DNA from: Symsagittifera roscoffensis
Lineage: Eukaryota > Xenacoelomorpha > Acoela > Convolutidae
NCBI RefSeq assembly: GCF_963678635.1
Contig: NC_087069.1
Location: 23,600,803-23,664,802, forward strand
Direction of reading: 5' to 3'
Length of the DNA stretch: 64,000 nt
The translations under genes were made by a program, and so were the position numbers. Positions 57,001-64,000 of this stretch are shown in pieces (within the stretch, counting starts at the first letter, position 1; each line of letters starts with the position of its first letter). The notes beneath the pieces were generated by a model that saw only the letters and a list, made by a program, of their open reading frames with translations, was not told the DNA's origin and did no database searches.

Positions 57001-57620
57001 TACTCGGAAAAGTTTATGAGTTTATCTGAATTCAAGGTCAGACATATAGAGATGTTGTTTATTTTGTTCCTTATTGTACTGGTGAACTTGTTTGATTGAA
57101 AAAATATAAATATAACCTGCTAGTGGTTTCAGGTGTTTCCGTTCCTGATTGTATATAGATAAAAAAAATGAGAAAAATGGAGGTTGTTTGTTTATTCTAT
57201 GAAAAAACGTTAAAGCTGTGTTTTTCATTCCTGTGTGTTTAATTTTATGTGAATTCTGCTGTTTAACATATTTACAGTTGGTATATACTTATTAATGAAT
57301 GGAATTCCAATGATATTATGTTCAATATCTGTGATATGGAAGGTTTGTTTGAATGGTTTGCTCATTAGCTTATTTGTGTGTGGGAACAAGGAAAGTTGGA
57401 TTTTTCCATAATTTGTTAAGGTTGATCCTTGTGCTGTTGCTAGCCTGCTTGTTGTTTTGAAGGGTACTAATTTTGGATGTGAAATTTTTATTTCATTCCA
57501 AGTGGGGATGTTGATGATGTTTGATTCCGCTCCGGATACTATTAAAAAATCAATTTCAACGTCTGCTGTTTGAATTTTTTTGCATTTTGGACTTTCTAAG
57601 AGGAGTGGGATTGTCCAAAT
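57001..57620 (-). pseudogene. Protease and linker of copy C, catalytic Asp lost
   Basis: In element orientation the active site reads FLIVSGAESNIINIPT: Asp is replaced by Val (GTA at 57537-57539 of the - strand). The downstream strand QGSTLTNYGKIQLS is present near 57400. The linker frame 57022-57228 follows. Confidence 0.7.
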
Positions 57621-58540
57621 TTTTCTATTTTGGTAATTCCTTTTCTCTAGGTTTTTTTTGCTAAATGTTATTTGTGCTTGAACATTCTGTGGGTTTTTCT
57701 TCTGTTATATCTTCTACATTTTTTACTTTTTGTTTTGTTTTTGGATATAGGTCTTGTATAAAAATTTAAGAGGAAGTGATCATGATTTTGGTAGATGTTG
57801 GAATGTTTTGGTTGTTCGTATAAAATAGGTTCCTTGTCATTTTCAACATGTATCATATTCATTAAAATTGCATTGTCTTTGTCACTTTCACTGTCTGTGG
57901 ACTCGCACCTGATGTGATTTAATTGCAATTCTGTGCTTTCGTTATTATCAATACCAGAGGGCTCTGGTTGAGTTTCTTCAGTTGTTTTTACGTTTTTTAC
58001 TCTTCAGTTGTTTTGATCAACTTGCTTTGATGTATAGGTGTATTTTTTCTATAATTTTGTTGTGAATTTTGATAAAGTGTGTTATTCCTATGTGGCGATT
58101 GACAGTAGTTTCTTTGTCTGTTGTTATAAATTGAACTTCTGTTCTGTGAATTGTCGCGTGATCTATGATAGTTATTACATTTTGATCTTTGATAGTATGA
58201 CCTGTTGTTAGAATAATCACGTGATTGATTATTTTGATATCTATGATTTCGATCATTTGAATAGTTTCTATTCCTATCGTTTGAATATATTTTTTTATAG
58301 TATGAGGAGTTTCTAGATCGATCATTTGAATAATATATACTTCTAGAAATGAATTGGAACTGGCATTAAACAAAAATTCAGGTCGATTTGAATTATTTGA
58401 TCTTGAATATTTTTTTCGATACTGACTATTTCGACTGTTTGATCGACTATGTTTGTTTTGTGAGAAATTTCAAAAAGATCTTTGATTTGGTGATAAGAGA
58501 TAAGATGTAAGCCGAAAAATAAAATAAAAATCAAAGCCAA
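57621..58540 (-). pseudogene. Gag tail of copy C
   Basis: The frame 57668-57928 gives the acidic linker (LNHIRCESTDSESDKDN). Upstream, 58017-58340 reads, in shifted frames, as the Asn/Arg/Ser/Tyr-rich tail of A. The counterpart in B begins at 30671. Confidence 0.55.
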
Positions 58541-59240
58541 GGGTACAGAGTTTTCTAATTATAAAGTGATTGTTGTCTAGAGTAGTTTGAATCATTTGGA
58601 AGTGGTTTTCCTGAACTGCTATTACAATGAATGTTTTTGTTGGGTAAACTTTTTTCATCTACTTATGAATTGATTTATTTGTTTCTCTATATTTTGTGGT
58701 TTATTTTGATTATCTTGTTGTTTTTGTCTGCATTCGGCAATGCTGTGTCCGTATCTACGGCAAAAATTGCACCATTTTTTGAATGATGGTTTAACTTTAA
58801 AATTTGGGTTTTTCTCGTAGATAATTAGGATTTCAGTGATTTTTTCAGATAATTATGTATCAGAGTCATGAATATTGTTTATTTGTGAAGTAGTGGTTTG
58901 GATGTTGTTCACATATTGTAGCTTTAGGTTTTCTGTTTCTTCTAATTTCATCATGATTGCTGCTTTTTCTAGTTAATCTACTAGTTTCCTAAAGTCTAAA
59001 TCTGGTTGCCGGATTGAGGAAGGATGTGATGCTCCCTTTATTATTGCTATTTTTCGCAACTGAGGTGTTAGAGACATCATTAAGATTTCTGTCATCTTTG
59101 TAATTTCATAATCATGGGTAATGAGTGAGTATGCTTTTCAGACTAATTTTTCAATTCTTACTGCAAGTTGTTTAACTGTTTCATTTGGAATTCTACAAGT
59201 TTCATTGCATTAAACTCTTTGATATTGTTTGTTTCTTTCA
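58541..59240 (-). pseudogene. Gag zinc-knuckle region of copy C
   Basis: The CCHC knuckle at 58730-58771 is intact (CNFCRRYGHSIAEC, C-x2-C-x4-H-x4-C). Upstream lies the capsid C-terminal coiled region with stops. This shows that the family had a canonical knuckle that A has lost. Confidence 0.7.
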
Positions 59241-59620
59241 GAATCAAACATTTTAAAGAATTCTTGTGTGAATCTTTTTCAATCTGATTTTATTTTTATA
59301 GGCAAAACTCAAAAACAATTTTTGGGCTGCGCCGTTAAGTGTAGTTTGGATTAAGGCTGTGCATCTATGTATCCAATTTTGATGAAGTGGCTTATTTACT
59401 GGTTCAGGTCCTATATTTAAAATTAAATTTGCTGTGACTGCATTTAGGTAATCTTCTACAGAGTATTCAGTATCTGTGCCTTTAAATACCGTTAGTGGCT
59501 TCTTCGATGATTTTGATGATCCTCCCATTAGGTATGGATTCATAGTCTTTTGCAGTGATCCTGCTGCATTTGGTATTTAAGAAAAGTTTTTAAGTTTGCT
59601 TTTCGTTATTTCATAATGTT
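59241..59620 (-). pseudogene. Gag capsid-like segment, copy C
   Basis: The frame 59253-59543 reads MNPYLMGGSSK, TDTEYSVEDYLNAVTANL and NGAAQKLF, matching A 26333-26689. A frameshift follows near 59300. Confidence 0.65.
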
Positions 59621-61720
59621 GTAAATAATATGGCAGTGGAATTTGGTTATGCATTTGAGTTGGTTGGTGAGGTTGTGTTTTGGTTGGATTTGGGGTTGTA
59701 AATTACTATTATTTTGAATTGTTGGATTATTTCTAGGTTGTCGTATTTGTTCATCTCGTGTGTTTGGTTCAAAAAAATCTGGTTGGTGAAAACTGTAAGA
59801 ACGAGGTCTTTGTTTTGAACAATATCAATGATGATTTTGATTATAAAATTCTTCATCATCTGATGGAAAATAATTAGTTGTATAATAAGGAGGTTGATTT
59901 CTAGTATGGTGTTTAGTTGTATTATTTTTATTTGGTTGAAAAAATGGATAATTTCATTTTGTTCCTGTGATGATCGTGGTTGATCATTAAAAGTTACTGA
60001 ATTTGAAGTTTATATTATATATCTTGCCTTTTCTTATTATAAGTAGCTCTGAGTATTTATATTAGAGGGTTTTGTTGTTTTTGGTCTATACACATAGTTA
60101 AAATTATGTTCTACAAAATTATTTCTATGTGATGTTTCTTGTTTAGATGATGGTCTTGTTAGTAGTCGAAACGTTGGGTAACCCATTTGTAAATGTTTTT
60201 GAGCAAAAGAGGGTTTTACCGCGGATTGTATGATTGTTTGTTGTAACGTTGGATTTTTTAGTTTTGGAGTCGTAAAATTGGGTTGATTAGGTGAAATGCT
60301 TCGTTGTGCTTCTGTTGTTGTTTTTGTTTCAACTATTTCTTCACTTACAAAATGTGATGAGTTTGTATATCTTGTTCTGTAAGATTTCTTGTTTCTTTCA
60401 AATTGTCTTGGTTTATAAAAGTAGAGTTTAAACTATTATTTCCTGTTCTTTCAAGAAAGAATGAATTATAGTTCAAAGGTGTTGCGTCAATTGTAAGTCA
60501 ACTCTAACATAATCTTTGTGAATAGAGATTGTGCTAAGTGCTTGACTTGATATGTCTGTTGGTATTTTAATAAATAGTTCATGAGACCATTTAGGGTCCC
60601 AAACATAATCTGTTTGTTCTGCTAGTATGGTTTCGTTATCTGTATTTTGTGGTCTAAGAATTTTTCTTGTTCATGCAATAAGATCAAAATTATGATTAAA
60701 ACAATCGATTATGAACCATGCTAAGATTTTTGTTTATGGTGTTTAACAAATTGTGTTATGTCATTTCTATTTAGATTTTCACAGAATGCATTTAAAATTT
60801 TTGAAAATATATGTATTTCTTGACATACGATTGTACGTCGGGATGTTTGAGTTGGTGAACCGCTTTGAGTTTCTTTCGATTCTAATATAGATATATAGCT
60901 ATAGATTAGTGAGAATTAATTGTTTGTGTATGGTGAAATTGCTCTTATTGAGTCTTGATGTTGTATATTTTTATGTATTCTGGAAAAACTTTTGAAAATT
61001 CATTATCTACGTCATTAGTTTGAATGAGATATTTGGCACGAAATGCATTTGGGGATATGTTTTCTATTGTGTAGATTCCATTTTGTCATGTGAGACTACA
61101 TATGTTTTTAAGATAGTGGTCAAAAGGTTGTCTTCTTTTTTTACATCGGGAAATTCTTTTGTGCATGGGCTCTCTCCTTTTTCGAACAAATTTGGGATTA
61201 AGTTTTGGCAAAACTGTACCTGTCCTCGATCTTCAGTTAATGGATTTTTTAAAAATAGGAGTGCTGAATCTTATCTTTATTATGAAACTTTTTTGCGTTG
61301 TGTCACGGTTAGTGTGTAAATTTCATTGTGTCTTATTGGTTGATTCCAATTGTACAAACGCTTTGGTTTGTTTGTGTAACAATTTTTTTTCTACGTTCGC
61401 ATTTTATTGATGCTGGTGTCGTGGTTTATGAGTCAGAAAGTCTATTTGATCGTCAATTTGATGTTTTTTTTGAGTTTTTCAAATTGTGGAGTTCGTGTAT
61501 TGCGGTTGTTTCTGATTCTGATACTGCGTTTCTTGGTTTTGAAAATCGTTTCCTAATAATTTGTTTTTATTTGCTAATAAATTTCTTTCTTAGTGTTTGT
61601 CTTTTTGTTTTTATGTATCCTATTGCTTGTCTGTGTGGTGTGATCACGAGGTCGTATCTTTCTTTGTTAATAAAACAGTTGTGTAATATTATTGTAGTAT
61701 TATTGTGTAATAGTATTTAG
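59621..61720 (-). pseudogene. Gag N-terminal region of copy C, decayed
   Basis: Alignable with A 26741-28719 without any long open frame on the - strand; + strand frames here (for example 61328-61720) are shadows. A basic block (KRFSKPRNA-type) near 61550 marks the presumed gag start. Confidence 0.45.
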
Positions 61721-62401
61721 AACGCAAGTAGTTCGTTAGATACTATTTTATGACTTACTAAGTTTAAGTGTTTTAGCTTGGGTCATCTAAGAGGAAGGGG
61801 ATCAAGTGAGGGATGAGTAACCGAAGTTGTTGTCTGTTTATCCTAATTAGAAAGGTTATTTTATGAAAAATTTCTGTTAATCCAAGTTCTTTAATAAGGT
61901 TTGGATAGTGAATCAACGTTTGAGTTTGTTAGACATTAATTAATATGGTAGAAGAAAAACAAAATTGTTCTATTTGATCCAAGGATAGGCCTTGAAAATC
62001 ATAAATTTAGATATTTAGAAATTAAGAAATTTATAAATCGTTTAAATTTAATTTAAAGATCCAAGGAATGCCTTGATGATCTGTTTTTTCAATTGAAAAT
62101 AATTTAAGTGAAAACAAGGATAAGCCTTGATAGTTTATTGATAAAGGGTTAGGGTTAAGTTTTTAATTTTGATGATTGTTATTTTGTGAGATTTGCTGTT
62201 ATGTTTTAGGTGATGAAGCTGGGATGAAGAGATGATTTATATATACTAACAATTTATGTTTTAAACTAACTAATTTTTGTATTTTTATATTCATTAAATG
62301 TTTTTTCAAGATGTTATATAACTTACAGCTGATTTAAGGAAAACGACGAATTCTTAGATTTAGGGCCATGAAAGGTTTTTTAAAAATGATTCTTCAAAAT
62401 T
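61721..62401 (-). other. 5' leader of copy C, non-coding part
   Basis: Aligns with A 29100-29830. Shared blocks include the GGATAGTGAATC-type and GATGAAGCTGGGATGAAGA motifs. No ORF conserved between the copies. Confidence 0.45.
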
Positions 62402-62665
62402 TTATGTCAGTAAAGAAAAATTTAAATTTACTGCTCGAAGTACTCTGAATATAAAAGTTTGATCTGATTTTTGTCGTATTATCATGAAATCGATTGGTAG
62501 ATTTCTTCCTAGTCGTATGTCGTCTCTTGTTCGACGTCTTCTTTCAATACCGGGTAATTCTCCTATTGTTCGGAATTTTGGATCTGGTCTATTGAGTCGT
62601 AGAGACATATCTACTGAGTTTTTATCATATAACAATTTTGAAATGTTGTATTTGTCTAATTTCAA
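62402..62665 (-). CDS. Conserved small basic leader ORF, copy C
   Basis: This 87-codon open frame contains MSLRLNRPDPKFRTIGELPG and RTRDDIRLGRNLPIDFM, counterpart of A 29836-30036. It is uninterrupted although nearly every other coding region of C has stops. The longer N-terminus (from the ATG at 62665) is not shared; the common start is the internal Met. Confidence 0.5.
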   Translation of the reverse strand: MKLDKYNISKLLYDKNSVDMSLRLNRPDPKFRTIGELPGIERRRRTRDDIRLGRNLPIDFMIIRQKSDQTFIFRVLRAVNLNFSLLT

Positions 62666-62709
62666 TCTACTTTTTTGCTATATCTAGGTTAGTTAAGAAC
62701 TGTTCGAGA

Positions 62710-62724
62710 CTTTTGGTGTCACCA
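62710..62724 (-). other. tRNA primer binding site of copy C
   Basis: In element orientation TGGTGACACCAAAAG lies 2 nt inside the 5' LTR end, followed by TCTCGAA as in A. Differences from A at a few positions suggest a different or diverged primer tRNA. Confidence 0.6.
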
Positions 62725-62726
62725 GA

Positions 62727-63101
62727 TGAGTTATGACCTTCTGGTAATACTCATAGAGTAATTTCAGATAAGGTACACCTTCTGCTCATCACGCTATCTT
62801 CTTTTCGGCCGGATAGATTCGTACAACATCTTAGTCTAAAACCGATCTTAATCTTACTCTTATATCTCCTAGTCTCAATAGATCTAGTGTACATCTGTTT
62901 AAGCGAGTTAGTTCCAGATTGAGAACAACTGTTTTCTAAGCTTAATTCAAATTGTTCTGGTGTTGAAACTACAAGTAGTTTCAACACTTACAAATAAGTG
63001 CGTTGTTAGTCTGATGGAGCATGATTGGCTAGTATTCAATATTTTTAGAGATAAAATATCACAATAATAACCAATTATAAATACTAGTTTAGATCTGGTT
63101 C
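62727..63101 (-). repeat. 5' LTR of copy C, truncated
   Basis: Matches 44860-45250. The internal hairpin at 62960-62987 is perfect with compensatory changes relative to A and B (arms GTGTTGAAACTAC and its complement). LTR similarity stops at GATCTGGTTCC, 63101; host sequence follows. Confidence 0.8.
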
Positions 63102-63223
63102 CGAAAAAGTTTTTTTGGGCGGTTCTCTGATTAAATAGTTTGTTCAAAGCTGAAATTTTTTCAATTACCAAAAAAAGCTATTTTCGTGGTTTGGAAAATC
63201 TTGTAAAAAATGTTCATTTTCAG
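63102..63223 (+). other. 3' end of the receptor intron with acceptor
   Basis: Unique sequence ending CATTTTCAG|TACCC, with AG at 63222-63223. TTTTCAG is a strong metazoan (nematode-like) acceptor. An alternative is that the exon starts further left, since the frame is open from 63131. Confidence 0.55.
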
Positions 63224-63811
63224 TACCCGGCAATGCGATGTACTTCATGTGTAAGATACTTCATCAAAGTTGCTGAGCCATTCCTTCGAGTCTTTCTGAC
63301 AATATTTGTGGCTGTTAGTTGTTCTGTTTTATACTACAAATCAAGTAAAACTATTCTCGCTTCAAAGCATATTGACCGAAAATTTCTTCTCACTGCAATT
63401 TTTGCGGCTATTTTGATCTTGTGGATGATTTTAGTTTGGCCTCATGTTTTTTACGCAACATTTGCAGTAAACAACGAATTTGTAACTTTTCCTGAGGCCC
63501 TAAATCTCTATGCTCTTAACAAGGAAACGGAAAGCTTTTTCATCCGGTATCGTGACTTCATTAATCAATATTTACAAGATGTAAGTTACTTGAGATCTAC
63601 TGCTATGCGAGACAATCAAACCGTTTTGGTGGACTTGATATTACGAGTATTGAGAATGAGCTTCGGAATACTTAATACTCTACTTGTTCTGATTATGCTG
63701 AAGCCATTTCACGCGCCTATATTGAGTATTCTACGAAAAATTCGAAGTTCACTTAAAAGTATATATTGTTTCTTCGTGAGGATCTTCGCAATTGCTGAAG
63801 TTAGACGATAA
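63224..63811 (+). CDS. GPCR exon block with TM5-TM7 (class A receptor C-terminal part)
   Basis: About 195 residues with three hydrophobic helices. TM5 is around PFLRVFLTIFVAVSCSVLYY, TM6 reads FAAILILWMILVWPHVFYAT with a W-P in the expected place, and TM7 is around LRMSFGILNTLLVLIMLKPF, without a canonical NPxxY. A short basic C-terminal tail (ILRKIRSSLKS) follows, and the stop is at 63809-63811. The exon is phase 0 at its acceptor, matching the donor at 10983/10984 after TM4, so I infer one receptor gene. Ligand unknown. The MITE in the upstream exon probably inactivates it unless spliced around. Confidence 0.65.
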   Translation, partial: YPAMRCTSCVRYFIKVAEPFLRVFLTIFVAVSCSVLYYKSSKTILASKHIDRKFLLTAIFAAILILWMILVWPHVFYATFAVNNEFVTFPEALNLYALNKETESFFIRYRDFINQYLQDVSYLRSTAMRDNQTVLVDLILRVLRMSFGILNTLLVLIMLKPFHAPILSILRKIRSSLKSIYCFFVRIFAIAEVRR

Positions 63812-64000
63812 ACTGATACTGCTGACGAATTATTCGGGCAGTCCAAAAACTGCGCTCAACAGATTTAATGACTCCACCTCTCAAGAATTTCATCAAACCG
63901 ACAGTTTTTTTTCTATTTCAAGCGGTTTAAATTCAAGTTTTTACCGTTGTGAAAAGATAATGCAATTTATCAACAAGACAATCTAGGTGATACAACAGTG
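63812..64000 (+). other. Sequence after the receptor stop
   Basis: Probably 3' UTR or downstream sequence. No AATAAA signal in the 189 bp available. Confidence 0.4.

Larger units (their letters stand above)
44860..63101 (-). mobile_element. Giant env-bearing LTR retroelement, copy C
   Basis: This is the most decayed of the three, on the - strand, but with the full order: partial 5' LTR (62727-63101), primer site, leader ORF, gag, protease, RT, RNase H, integrase, spacer, membrane ORF, env, ORF4, 3' UTR, 3' LTR (from 44860). At about 18.2 kb it gives the best size estimate for the family. Its sequence is a different subfamily from A and B, judging by LTR and protein differences. The 5' LTR is cut short at 63101. 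Confidence 0.85.

Noticed and set aside
61020-61720. Chain of + strand open frames (99, 83 and 130 codons) with many Phe/Cys/Val
   Set aside because: They are antisense to the gag region of copy C; the T/G-rich + strand gives hydrophobic shadow frames. Similar shadows at 19908-20153, 20341-20562, 21823-22068 and 45473-46338 were rejected for the same reason.
1-64000. CRISPR array, bacterial operons, phage or plasmid genes
   Set aside because: No regularly spaced repeats, no ribosome-binding sites with tightly packed genes, and all recognisable coding sequence is eukaryotic retroelement or GPCR.

Overview
The window is eukaryotic, AT-rich and almost entirely retroelement. The host is most likely an invertebrate animal. 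This rests on two exon-like blocks of a rhodopsin-class G-protein-coupled receptor (GPCR) at the two edges, both on the + strand, with spliceosomal donor and TTTTCAG-type acceptor signals, and on metazoan-type Ty3/Gypsy, Ty1/Copia and hAT-like elements. The TTTTCAG acceptor and compact AT-rich style hint at an ecdysozoan, but I cannot name a species. No bacterial operon, CRISPR array, rRNA or complete tRNA was found.

Layout. (1) 1-9.75 kb: a heavily decayed + strand Ty3/Gypsy element (gag zinc knuckles, protease, RT, RNase H, integrase, then a displaced C-terminal piece and an LTR-like promoter region) split by an equally decayed Ty1/Copia fragment at about 4.4-8.9 kb. (2) 9.95-10.98 kb: a GPCR exon block (TM3-TM4) broken by a 715-bp hAT-like MITE, ending in a GT donor. 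(3) 11.1-63.1 kb: three copies of one very large env-bearing LTR retroelement family. Copy A is on the - strand (11104-30670), copy B on the + strand and lacks its 5' end (about 30671-44298), and copy C is on the - strand (44860-63101). A and B abut with their 5' sides together; B and C face each other with their 3' LTRs 561 bp apart. (4) 63.22-63.81 kb: the GPCR TM5-TM7 exon block.

In element orientation the large family reads: 5' LTR, tRNA primer site, about 1.4 kb leader with a small basic ORF, gag (capsid-like part, CCHC knuckle, Asn/Arg/Ser/Tyr-rich tail), protease, RT, RNase H, integrase with a GPY-like tail, a conserved about 0.8 kb non-coding spacer, a small two-helix membrane ORF, an envelope-like ORF with a Pro/Ser/Thr-rich front and membrane-spanning tail, an unrecognised about 600-aa ORF4 whose ATG overlaps the env stop (ATGA) in all three copies, a 3' UTR and the 3' LTR. 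An intact copy would be about 18-19 kb. All three copies are broken by frameshifts and stops.

The main observations are the ORF4 gene and its stop-start overlap; an LTR hairpin kept by compensatory changes; a 484-bp tract 100% identical between inverted copies A and B, lying at the joint of a 1.9-kb tandem duplication; a patch of the unrelated Gypsy family's gag pasted into B's integrase; and the phase-compatible GPCR exon blocks separated by about 52 kb of nested elements.
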